DNA from: CAYRIF01 sp964424205 | GTDB lineage: Bacteria; Bacteroidota; Bacteroidia; Cytophagales; Cyclobacteriaceae | Length of the DNA: 9,950 bases | Reading direction: 5' to 3' | Assembly (NCBI GenBank): GCA_964424205.1 | Contig: CAYRIF010000133.1 | Span: forward strand, 1-9,950 | Part shown: positions 1 to 7,761 of the stretch, piece by piece | Position numbering within the stretch: the stretch's first letter is position 1 | How the letters are laid out: every line of letters begins with the position of its first letter | Notes under the pieces: model-generated | Told to the model about the DNA's origin: nothing | What the model saw: only the letters and a program-made list of their open reading frames with translations | Databases searched by the model: none | Made by a program: the position numbers and the translations under genes

Positions 1-119
1 TAATCTAAAGAGTCAATACCCAGGTCTTTGACAAGGTTGGCATCAGGCGTAATTTCTGTAGGTGCAAGACCTATTTTGTTTACTAGAATATGCTTTACGC
101 TTTCATATATTTTGTCCAT
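1..119 (-). CDS. Acyl carrier protein, partial (N-terminal half; runs off the left edge)
   Basis: This small protein carries acyl chains on a 4'-phosphopantetheine arm in the cytoplasm. The visible 39 residues begin MDKIYESVKH and end in the prosthetic-group site DLGIDSLD, whose Ser37 would take the phosphopantetheine. Its position matches the site in classical ACPs, which are about 78 residues long, so roughly half the protein is missing at the window edge. A second in-frame ATG two codons upstream (at 125) would add Met-Thr. I prefer the ATG at 119 because its N-terminus lines up better with known ACPs. The gene is divergent from pyruvate carboxylase, with about 130 bp between them. The motif reads GIDSLD rather than the GADSLD usual in housekeeping AcpP, so this could be a dedicated secondary ACP. 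The missing half and downstream gene would decide. The ACP family is near certain; its role is open. Confidence 0.9.
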   Translation of the reverse strand, partial: MDKIYESVKHILVNKIGLAPTEITPDANLVKDLGIDSLD

Positions 120-143
120 GGTCATATTTTCTAGTTCTGCTAA

Positions 144-176
144 CAAATATAACAATTTCCTACGGATTTGCTAAAA
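144..176 (-). promoter_or_regulatory. Candidate Bacteroidota-type promoter for the acyl carrier protein gene
   Basis: Read on the minus strand, positions 151-144 are TATATTTG, a full match to the Bacteroidota -7 element TAnnTTTG. A T-rich TTTTAG (176-171) lies 19 nt upstream, where the -33 element is expected, but it only loosely resembles TTTG. The -7 element is about 20 nt ahead of the ACP start codon, implying a very short leader. No equally good element was found for the divergent pyruvate carboxylase gene. The nearest on the plus strand are 7-of-8 matches at 178-185 (TACATTTC) and 241-248 (TAATTTTC), neither with a good -33 partner. Confidence 0.45.
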
Positions 177-253
177 GTACATTTCCCTATTTATTTTTTA
201 ATGATAAGACAAATTTTTATGTTATTGCTAAGGTTTTAAGTAATTTTCGGATT

Positions 254-3200
254 ATGGCAGAGAAGATAAAAAAGATAGATAAAATATTGGTTGCGAACCG
301 AGGAGAAATCGCAATTCGGGTGTTGCGAGCGGCATCGGAATTACGAATCAGAACGGTGGCAATGTATACTTACGAAGATAGGTATTCTTTGCACAGGTAC
401 AAGGCAGATGAGGCGTATCAGATTGGAAAAGACACAGACCCGCTGAAGCCATACCTTGACATTGAAGAAATAATTGGGCTAGCTAAATTGCATCATATTG
501 ACGCTATTCACCCTGGATATGGATTTTTATCTGAGAACGTAACCTTTGCAAGGAGATGCCGCGAGGAGGGAATCATATTTGTAGGGCCTGAGCCTGAGGT
601 GATGGAAAATTTGGGAGATAAAGTGGCGGCCAAAAACATTGCCATTGCTGCGAATGTCCCAATTATTCAAGACAGTAAAAAGGATTTGACGACTGTTAGC
701 ATTGCTAAAAAGGAGGCAAAGAAAATTGGTTACCCAGTGATGGTAAAGGCGGTGTCAGGAGGTGGTGGTAGAGGCATGCGAATTGTTCACAAAGAGGAAG
801 AATTGGAGAAAGCTTTTGTGGGTGCAAGGAATGAGTCACTGAATGCTTTTGGCGATGATACTATTTTTCTTGAAAAATATATTTTAGATCCCAAGCATAT
901 CGAAGTGCAGATAATGGGTGACAACTATGGTAATATTGTCCACCTATTTGAAAGAGATTGTTCGGTGCAGCGCAGGTTTCAAAAAGTTGTTGAAATAGCA
1001 CCGTCACCCACATTGACGCAAGAGACCAAGGCTAAAATATATGAGTATGCCCTTACTATTTGTAGATATGTAAATTATAATAATGTAGGTACGGTAGAGT
1101 TTTTAGTGGACAAGGATGAAAACATTTACTTTATAGAGGTAAATCCGAGAATTCAAGTAGAACACACTATTACTGAGGAAGTTACCGGGATTGATATTGT
1201 GAGATCTCAAATATTAATTGCACAAGGTAGACGGCTTGATGACCCGAGGATTTATATTAATAGTCAAGATGATATCCGCTGCAACGGTTTCGCAATTCAA
1301 TGTAGAATAACAACTGAAGATCCACAAAACGATTTTAAACCTGATTATGGGCGAATCATTGCTTATAGAAATGCAGGAGGATTTGGAATCAGGTTAGATG
1401 AAGGAAGTTCTTATCCTGGGGTAAGAATTTCTCCGTTTTTTGATTCAATGTTGGTAAAAATTTCTTCATCAGGGCGAACGTTGAAAGGTGCAGCGCAGCG
1501 ACTTCACAGAACGTTGACGGAGTTTAGAATTAGAGGGGTAAAAACGAACATTGGGTTCCTGGAAAATGTGTTGGCGAATCCTACCTTTTATCACGGAGAA
1601 GCGACGGTTGGATTTATTCCCAATCATCCAGCGTTGTTTGAAATTCCAGATAGGCTAGACAGGGGGACAAAAGCACTTCGCTATTTGGCGAATGTTGTGG
1701 TCAACGGAAATAGTGATATAAAAGAAGTTAATCCTACTAAAAGGTTTAAGATAGCCAAGGCACCTTTCTACGATAAATATAGTGCTTATCCTGAAGGGAC
1801 GAAGGACAAGTTGAACGCTTTGGGCAGAGAGAAATTTGTGAAGTGGATTAAGGCTACCAAGAATATTTTATACACGGATACCACTTTTCGAGATGCCCAT
1901 CAGTCGCTGCTAGCAACAAGAATGCGAACCATCGATATGTTACAAGTGGCAGAAGGTTATGCCAAAGCACATCCGCAGACATTTTCGATGGAGGTTTGGG
2001 GTGGAGCAACCTTTGATGTGGCGATGCGTTTTTTGAGCGAAGATCCTTGGGATCGATTACGGTTGATCAGAGGGGCAGTACCAAATATTTTATTGCAAAT
2101 GTTGCTAAGATCTTCTAATGCAGTGGGTTACAAAGCCTACCCTGATAATTTGGTAGAAAAATTTGTTGAAAAATCTTGGGAGACTGGCATTGATGTATTT
2201 AGAATTTTTGATTCGCTCAATTGGGTTGAGTCAATGAAAGTAAGTATCAAAACTGTCCTTGAACGTACTGAAGCATTGGCAGAGGCATCAATTTGTTATA
2301 CGGGTGATATTTTGGACAGAGAAAATACAAAGTATGACCTGCAGTATTATGTAGATTTAGCAAAGCAACTGGAAGATTTGGGCGCGCATACTTTGGCAAT
2401 TAAGGATATGGCTGGTTTGTTGAAACCCTATGCGGCTGAGCAACTAATTAGGATCCTAAAAAAATCAGTGGATATTCCGATTCACTTGCATACGCATGAT
2501 ACCTCTTCGGTGCAGTCCGCCACTTATGTCAAGGCGATTGAGGCGGGTGTGGATATTGTAGATGTGGCACTGAGTTCGGTTTCTGGGTTGACCTCGCAGC
2601 CAAACTTTAATTCCATTGTCTCTTCTATGAATCAACACAAACGTCATCAGGAATTTGATATCGATTCGTTGAATGCATATTCTAACTATTGGGAAACAGT
2701 GCGTGAATATTATTATCCGTTTGAGTCAGGGCTGAAAGGCGGAACAGCCGAAGTGTATAAACATGAAATTCCTGGAGGGCAGTATTCAAATTTAAAGCCA
2801 CAGGCGATTGCGTTAGGGTTGGAGCATAAGTTTGAGGAGGTGAAGAAAAACTATGCCATTGTCAATGAAATGTTTGGCAATATTGTGAAGGTAACGCCTT
2901 CGTCGAAAGTGGTGGGAGACATGGCGATTTTTATGACATCAAATGGTTTCACGGTAGAAGATATTATGAAAGAATCGGGCAACCATTCTTTTCCTGAATC
3001 GGTAGTGAGTTTTTTCAGAGGTGATTTAGGACAACCCCACGGTGGCTTTCCAAAAAAGCTGCAAAAGATAATTTTGAAAGGTGAAAAGCCTTATAGAAAC
3101 AGACCAAATGCACATTTGAAACCGATAAATTTTGATTTAGAATATAAGGCATTTCATAAGAAATTTGATAAATCGCTGACTGAATTAGATTTTCTTTCGT

Positions 3201-3700
3201 ACGCACTTTATCCAAAAGTCTATGAAGACTATTATACTAGAAAACAGATTTTTGGAGAAGTGACGCATATTCCGACGCCTGCTTTTTTCTATGGACTGAG
3301 AAATAATGAGGAGATAATTGTAGAAATTGGGAAAGGAAAATCTATTATCATCAAGCTGCTTTTTGTGTCAGAACCCGATGACGAAGGAATTAGAAGAGTA
3401 TCTTTTGAACTGAATGGACAGACAAGGAGAATTGAAGTGAAAGATGCGGCATACAAATCTACTAAGGAAGTGCACAGAAAAGCAGAAGTGGATACTGAAA
3501 TTGGAGCGCCACTGCAAGGCAGGATTAGTAAGGTGCTGGTGAAACGAGGTCAGGAAGTGAAAGAAAATACACCATTATTTGTGATTGAGGCCATGAAAAT
3601 GGAAACTACTGTCGCCGCACCATTTGCCGGGAAAGTCAAAAAGATTGTTTTATCTGAAGGTGTAATGGTTGCTCAGGATGATTTAGTGGTAGAGATGGAN
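254..3700 (+). CDS. pyc: Pyruvate carboxylase, single-chain, C-terminus cut by assembly gap
   Basis: This biotin-dependent cytoplasmic enzyme carboxylates pyruvate to oxaloacetate using ATP and bicarbonate, refilling the TCA cycle and feeding gluconeogenesis. The biotin carboxylase domain (about residues 1-460) starts ILVANRGEIAIRV and has the ATP-grasp glycine loop SGGGGRGMR (168-176) and EVNPRIQVEH (from Glu295). The carboxyltransferase domain (about 530-800) has TDTTFRDAHQ (541-550, metal-binding Asp547), the lysine expected to be carboxylated (Lys717 in AIKDMAG) and metal ligands His746/His748 in HLHTHD. A conserved PYC/OADA region follows. The biotinyl domain (about 1080 onward) carries EAMKM with biotin-accepting Lys1115. 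The last full codon is Met1148, then GAN into the Ns. Since this family is about 1,150 residues long, only the final residues and the stop are missing. The reading frame is open back to 62, but the ATG at 254 starts the conserved domain and avoids overlap with the ACP gene. Confidence 0.97.
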
Positions 3701-3799
3701 NNNNNNNNNNNNNNNNNNNNNNNNNNNNNNNNNNNNNNNNNNNNNNNNNNNNNNNNNNNNNNNNNNNNNNNNNNNNNNNNNNNNNNNNNNNNNNNNNNN
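3700..3799. other. Assembly gap (100 Ns)
   Basis: This is a run of exactly 100 unknown bases, the conventional placeholder for a scaffold gap of unknown length, so the true distance may differ. Pyruvate carboxylase enters from the left and the histidine kinase from the right, converging. Both lack only a few C-terminal residues and their stops. The real sequence should therefore hold two stop codons and probably the termination signals of both genes. Confidence 0.98.
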
Positions 3800-5345
3800 A
3801 CCTTCCATTAGGAATATCAATAGTAAAAGTAGTGCCAATTTTTAGTTGAGACTTAACTTTGATAGTACCACCTAGTTTTTTGATGATTTCATGCACCACA
3901 TAAAGCCCTAGGCCTGAACCATTACTTTGTTCTGAAGCACGATAAAACATATTGAATATCCTACTGACGTGTTCTTTTGGAATTCCATTTCCGTTATCTT
4001 CAATGATGATGCGGGCTTTTTCGTAGTCGGTAGTAATGTTTACTTTGATAAATGGGTTGTCGATATAGGTTTTTTTGTAATGAACGGCATTAATGATGAT
4101 ATTCTGCAAAGCATCTTTTATGCGGCTTTGGTCTGAGTGAAAAGGGGCGTTGTGCTTGATGACAATGTTTCTTATTACATTGTCAGCATCCTTGATGTAA
4201 TGCAGCTGTGAAAATATTTCATCGAATAGCGAATCAAAATTAATTTCATCGCTCCGCACAAAAAGACTCGAATTTCGAGAGTAATGAATGATATTATCAA
4301 AAACACTTTCAAGATTATTGATACAACCAGTCATTTTATCAAGGTATTTTATCTTCTTATCAGCACTTGCCTCTATTTTTGTAATATTAATTAATCCCAA
4401 TACTGAGGCCAGTGGTCCTCTTAAATCGTGTGCAGCTCTGTAAACAAAGTTGTCAAGTTCATGGTTAATTTTTAATAACTCTTCGTTTTTATCTTGTAAT
4501 TTTTTTTCAGCGTGTTTACGTTTGCTGATACAGCGTAAGTATATTAATAAGCCTTCCCTTGTCATGCAGCCATGTACTTCAAACCACTGGTTGGTTGGTG
4601 CAAATAGTTCTTCAAAGTGAATGTCAACTTTGTTTTTAAAAGCGGCATGAAATTGCTTATAAAACTTGGTTGATGTTGACACTGAAAATTCATTCCAAAT
4701 TACCTTTTCTAACAACTCATTTTCACTTTTTTTGAATAATTTCTGTGCCTGTTCATTGATATGGACAAATTTATAGCGGTCATCAATTATGAACATGGCA
4801 TCAGTGAATCTTTCGAGTACATTTACCCTGTTTTCCCCTTTGCTAATTACCTCTGTACTTTCTTGTAAAAAAAGGATTACCAAAAAACCAATTTTTATAG
4901 TTTTTAATCTGATTGTATATTTTTGACCTCTATCAGCAATATTGAATCCTATGATGTTACCCGGTATTTTTTTTCCTTTTAGAGCCTTGCTGAAGTAGAA
5001 ATTAAAGAGATCAATATCTTCAAATTCAAATATTTCAGTAATAGTATGGTTGGTTTTAGTGTGTCCCGTTAATGTTTTGGCACTTGCACTGACATCTTGA
5101 ATGTTTTGTTCATTGTCAATAATGATAAATGGAGCAGTGTTATCAAGTAGTGATTTATAGATGTTTTTTGATGATTTGGCACTTTCAGCCTCGAATTTCT
5201 GAAGTTCTAATTTACCAGTTAATTGTTTATTTGTAATCTCTACCTTTTCAAGACTGCGCTCTAACTCCTCAATTTTAGCTATAATATTGTCTGCAGAAAG
5301 AAGCCGTTCAATTTTTTGAACTTGTTTAGTAGTAATTGATTTCAA
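3800..5345 (-). CDS. Soluble PAS-domain sensor histidine kinase, C-terminus cut by gap
   Basis: This is a two-component sensor kinase that should autophosphorylate on histidine and pass phosphate to an unlinked response regulator; none is in the window. The 515 visible residues show a predicted coiled coil (about 10-60), two PAS-like regions (about 62-165 and 173-275), a second short helix, then the HisKA H-box AAHDLRGPL with phospho-acceptor His306. The HATPase_c domain is intact: N-box LQNIIINAVHY (Asn415, Asn419), G1 DNGNGI (450-455), F-box IFNMFYRA, G2 GSGLGL (476-481) and GTTF near the end. I see no convincing transmembrane segment or signal peptide, so it probably senses a cytoplasmic or membrane-permeant cue. 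The start is a TTG: no in-frame ATG occurs before residue 184, and a stop lies six codons upstream at 5363-5361. The protein ends at ...IPNGR against the gap, so only a short tail and the stop are missing. The ligand is unknown. Confidence 0.93.
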
Positions 5346-5376
5346 AGTTTTAATAATTACTTAAAAAAAATAGTTT

Positions 5377-5409
5377 TCAGATTCAATAAAAATTTTCACC
5401 TAAATCTGA
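5377..5409. repeat. Weak inverted repeat upstream of the histidine kinase
   Basis: TCAGATT (5377-5383) and AATCTGA (5403-5409) form 7-bp complementary arms around a 19-nt AT-rich loop. The repeat sits in the leader between the kinase start and its candidate promoter, so it would be transcribed. In such AT-rich sequence a chance match is quite possible. Confidence 0.25.
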
Positions 5410-5413
5410 TTGG

Positions 5414-5425
5414 TACGTAAACGTA
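5414..5425. promoter_or_regulatory. 12-bp palindrome overlapping a candidate -7 element of the histidine kinase
   Basis: TACGT-AA-ACGTA is a perfect inverted repeat with a 2-bp centre, and it is relatively GC-rich for this very AT-rich spacer. Read toward the kinase, positions 5425-5418 spell TACGTTTA, matching the Bacteroidota -7 element TAnnTTTG at seven of eight positions. T-rich sequence lies where a -33 element would be. If this is the promoter, the leader is about 70 nt and the palindrome would place a dimeric regulator directly over it. This is inferred from pattern alone. Confidence 0.3.
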
Positions 5426-5473
5426 TTGATTTTTAAAATTGAAAAAAAACTAAAAAAGTATAGAAATTCAATA

Positions 5474-5497
5474 TGACATATTTAGTATAAAATGTCA
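5474..5497. repeat. Inverted repeat TGACAT-N12-ATGTCA, possible operator
   Basis: Two 6-bp arms (5474-5479 and 5492-5497) are separated by 12 bp of A/T. They lie in the 183-bp spacer between the DUF962 stop and the kinase start, upstream of the candidate kinase promoter. The half-site spacing would suit a dimeric DNA-binding protein on one face of the helix, but no regulator is identified and short arms in AT-rich DNA can arise by chance. Confidence 0.22.
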
Positions 5498-5528
5498 ATT
5501 TAATACAAAGTATGCGTGAAGAAAAAGT

Positions 5529-6008
5529 TTAATAAGGAATGCCTAACTTTTTGTAAATGAAGTGCATGAGCCAGGCTGGGCCAACTAGTAAAAACTGTAA
5601 GTCTTTAAGAAATGATGGCTTTTTTCCTTCTACATGATGACCATAAAATTGACCTATCCAAGCGACTATGAAAATGGCGATGCAAATAGCCCAAAGAGGG
5701 GCGAACGCAACAAGGGATAATGTATTGGCGGCAAAGAGGCAAAGCGCTGAAAATAAGGACATTCCGACGGCAAGTGTGGGCGACAGCCGAATGTAATAGA
5801 ATAATAGTAAGACCAGGGCAACCATACCCCAATTCATATAGGAAGACGAACTATTAAATAGGTCATTTAGTACAGTGGACGGAATAGACCAAAGCAGCCC
5901 AACAATGCTAAAAAATATTAATGGTACACATATCCAATGAATAAATTTGTTGGTCATATTTTGATGACTTGAACCATATTCCGTTAATAAAGCCTCTATT
6001 TTTCGCAT
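5529..6008 (-). CDS. DUF962 / Mpo1-like membrane protein
   Basis: This 159-residue integral membrane protein belongs to the DUF962 (YGL010w/Mpo1) family. Yeast Mpo1 is an Fe(II)-dependent dioxygenase that shortens 2-hydroxy long-chain fatty acids by one carbon; the bacterial members are largely uncharacterised. The family signature is intact: an N-terminal HQNMTNKFIHWICVP block (His15, Asn20, His24) and a C-terminal GQFYGHHVEGKKPSF block (His124, His125), followed by FLLVGPAWLM. These conserved histidines are the plausible iron ligands. About four hydrophobic segments are visible (roughly 25-45, 58-75, 78-100, 102-120), putting both histidine blocks near membrane faces. The ATG at 6008 begins the conserved domain. 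The gene follows the DUF4442 gene by 22 bp on the same strand, so the two are probably co-transcribed. The family assignment is firm; activity on 2-hydroxy acids is inferred from the yeast homologue. Confidence 0.92.
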   Translation of the reverse strand: MRKIEALLTEYGSSHQNMTNKFIHWICVPLIFFSIVGLLWSIPSTVLNDLFNSSSSYMNWGMVALVLLLFYYIRLSPTLAVGMSLFSALCLFAANTLSLVAFAPLWAICIAIFIVAWIGQFYGHHVEGKKPSFLKDLQFLLVGPAWLMHFIYKKLGIPY

Positions 6009-6030
6009 GTCAGATTTATTTGTTTAGTGT

Positions 6031-6543
6031 TCAATTTACTTTAGTTTTTACTTTTTTCCAAGCCTTTATCTGCCAATGAACGTGCCCTGTGGAAAGGTGG
6101 TTTCCATTTTTGTCATGTATTTTCACCTCGCAAGTAATAATAATAGCATCTTGTCGTTGCAGCGGTGTCACTACTTTTTCGTTTAATTCTTTGTCTGTTA
6201 TTTCATAAAAAGCAAAAGCTTCCATTTTTCCTTGATAGTGATATTCCATTTCTAATGTTTTCAAAATTAGGCGGTATGCTTTAGCGTCTAGTTTAGAAGC
6301 GAGTAGTAGCCCCGTCGTGAATTCAGATAGCGTAGCCAAGGCGCAGGCATGCAGCCCTTTAATGTGATTAAAATTCCTTCTTTTGTAAGGCAACTTTGTT
6401 TTCAGATGAGCGTCGCCTACCGCTACCACTTTAAATCCGTGGGGCTTATTAAATGGAATCGCACTGTTTAAGGCAATATTTAGTATTTTTAAGTAGAAAT
6501 TTGAAGTTTTAGCTTTTGCTAATAATGAATCGAGTTTTGACAT
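6031..6543 (-). CDS. DUF4442 hotdog-fold, thioesterase-like protein
   Basis: This 170-residue soluble protein resembles the DUF4442 family, which has the hotdog fold of PaaI/YiiD-type acyl-CoA thioesterases. The core is visible as RRNFNHIKGLHACALATLSE (55-74): the Asn-His pair (59-60), then a helix with Glu74 where hotdog thioesterases place their acidic catalytic residue. The C-terminal strands QDAIIITCEVKIHD and HVHWQIKAWKK fit the sheet of the fold. No signal peptide or membrane segment is seen, and the length is normal for the family. It starts at an ATG at 6543, only 37 bp from the divergent oxidoreductase gene, and precedes the DUF962 gene by 22 bp. The substrate is unknown. A role in hydrolysing acyl-CoA or acyl-ACP thioesters is a fold-based inference. 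Confidence 0.85.
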   Translation of the reverse strand: MSKLDSLLAKAKTSNFYLKILNIALNSAIPFNKPHGFKVVAVGDAHLKTKLPYKRRNFNHIKGLHACALATLSEFTTGLLLASKLDAKAYRLILKTLEMEYHYQGKMEAFAFYEITDKELNEKVVTPLQRQDAIIITCEVKIHDKNGNHLSTGHVHWQIKAWKKVKTKVN

Positions 6544-6562
6544 TTTATTTGTTAGAATTTTT

Positions 6563-6570
6563 TAAAGGTA
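6563..6570 (-). promoter_or_regulatory. Possible -7 element for the DUF4442-DUF962 unit
   Basis: On the minus strand this reads TACCTTTA, seven of eight positions of the Bacteroidota -7 element TAnnTTTG, about 20 nt before the DUF4442 ATG. The matching -33 region would lie inside the first codons of the divergent oxidoreductase gene. I see no good TTTG there, so the call is tentative. Confidence 0.25.
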
Positions 6571-6580
6571 ACAATTATAT

Positions 6581-7714
6581 ATGCTAAGTTTTTGGGAAAA
6601 GCAATCATTTATCAATTACGATTATATTGTTGTGGGTGGAGGCATTGTAGGGTTATCCACCGCAGCAGTAATTAAAGAAAAGAAGCCGCTCGCAAAAATA
6701 TTGGTTTTGGAAAGGGGAATATTCCCAACAGGAGCGAGCACGAAAAATGCAGGGTTTGCTTGTTTTGGTAGTTTGACCGAGTTGCTGACCGATCTGAAAG
6801 TGATGGGTGCTGATGAAACGCTAAATATTGTGGAAGAAAGATGGAAGGGATTGTTGGCGTTACGACAGCGGCTTGGTGATGCTAAAATCGACTTTCTTAA
6901 TTATGGAGGTCATGAGCTTGTAAGGGACAAAGAGATGAACTGTTTGGAAGAAATCGACAAAGTAAATGAATGGCTAAAGCCAATTTTTAAGGAACGGGTT
7001 TTTGAGGAAAAAGGACATCTGTTAAATGACTTTGGGTTTGATAGAAAAGCAGTTAAAAGTCTCATATTCAATAAGTTTGAAGGACAAATTGATACAGGCA
7101 AGATGATGAGAAGCTTAATCAACTATGTGAAGGAGATAGGTGCTGATATTTTAACGGGCGCTGAGGTTGTGGATATTATGGAGGAAAGGAATCGAGTGAC
7201 TGTCGTGGTTGAAAACGCTAAAGAAGGTCACATAAAGTTTAGCTGCAAGAAGGTAGCGGTTTGCACCAATGCTTTTTCAAAAAAACTTTTCCCTACATTA
7301 GAAATGAAACCTGGAAGGGGAGTGGTGTTAGTGACCAAGCCAATTGATAATTTAAAATTCAAAGGTGTTTTTCATTATGACGAGGGATATTTTTATTTCC
7401 GTAATTTTGAGGATAGGGTTATTTTTGGTGGCGGCAGAAATATTGATTTTAAAACAGAGGAGACAATGGATTTTTCAGTCAATGAAAAAATCAAAGAAGT
7501 ACTAGCGCAGCAACTACAAGAAATAATTTTACCGAATCAAAAAGTAGAGATTGAGGATTGGTGGACAGGAATTATGGCTTTCGGTGCTGATAAAAGACCT
7601 TTGTTGAAGGCATATAGTGATAGCATTGTTTTTGGAGTGCGGCTTGGCGGAATGGGAGTGGCTATAGGAAGTAGGTTGGGGGAGGCGATAAGTGAAATGA
7701 TTTTGGCTAATTAG
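6581..7714 (+). CDS. FAD-dependent oxidoreductase, DAO family
   Basis: This 377-residue flavoprotein belongs to the DAO superfamily (glycine/D-amino-acid oxidases and relatives), which oxidises amines or amino and hydroxy acids using FAD. The N-terminal Rossmann motif DYIVVGGGIVGLSTA (14-28) binds the ADP half of FAD, and Glu44 in VLERG ends the second strand where the ribose-binding acid is expected. The segment GASTKNAGFACFG (51-63) matches the flavin-contacting loop of the family, and the C-terminal WWTGIMAFGADKRPLL and VRLGGMGVAIGSRLG regions complete the FAD domain. There is no signal peptide or membrane segment. The ATG at 6581 is chosen because the Rossmann strand begins about 13 residues later. 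It is the first gene of a plus-strand series with nhaC and an exonuclease. The substrate cannot be deduced from sequence. Confidence 0.9.
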   Translation: MLSFWEKQSFINYDYIVVGGGIVGLSTAAVIKEKKPLAKILVLERGIFPTGASTKNAGFACFGSLTELLTDLKVMGADETLNIVEERWKGLLALRQRLGDAKIDFLNYGGHELVRDKEMNCLEEIDKVNEWLKPIFKERVFEEKGHLLNDFGFDRKAVKSLIFNKFEGQIDTGKMMRSLINYVKEIGADILTGAEVVDIMEERNRVTVVVENAKEGHIKFSCKKVAVCTNAFSKKLFPTLEMKPGRGVVLVTKPIDNLKFKGVFHYDEGYFYFRNFEDRVIFGGGRNIDFKTEETMDFSVNEKIKEVLAQQLQEIILPNQKVEIEDWWTGIMAFGADKRPLLKAYSDSIVFGVRLGGMGVAIGSRLGEAISEMILAN

Positions 7715-7723
7715 ATTGAAAAT

Positions 7724-7753
7724 GCTTACTTTAGGATTTATGTTCAAAGTAGC
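7724..7753 (+). other. Stem-loop in the oxidoreductase-nhaC spacer
   Basis: GCTTACTTT (7724-7732) pairs with AAAGTAGC (7746-7753), giving 8 base pairs with one bulged T and a 13-nt loop. It fills most of the 47-bp spacer and ends 8 nt before the antiporter ATG. No T-tract follows, so it is unlikely to be a simple intrinsic terminator. It could act on mRNA stability or antiporter translation, or be chance. Confidence 0.35.
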
Positions 7754-7761
7754 CTGAAAAC

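Noticed and set aside
62..253. N-terminal extension of pyruvate carboxylase by 64 residues
   Set aside because: The extension would overlap the divergent acyl carrier protein, has no resemblance to the family, and the conserved biotin carboxylase domain begins just after the ATG at 254.
2465..2647. Minus-strand open frame inside pyruvate carboxylase
   Set aside because: It is antisense to the conserved carboxyltransferase domain, has no recognisable domain, and is an ordinary shadow frame.
5346..5528. E. coli-like promoter (TTGACA on the minus strand at about 5498-5493 with CATATT 17 nt on)
   Set aside because: The -10 match is poor, and Bacteroidota primary sigma factors do not use this consensus.
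5605..5832. Alternative minus-strand frame inside the DUF962 gene
   Set aside because: It lies wholly within a confidently assigned membrane protein gene in another frame and has no recognisable motif.
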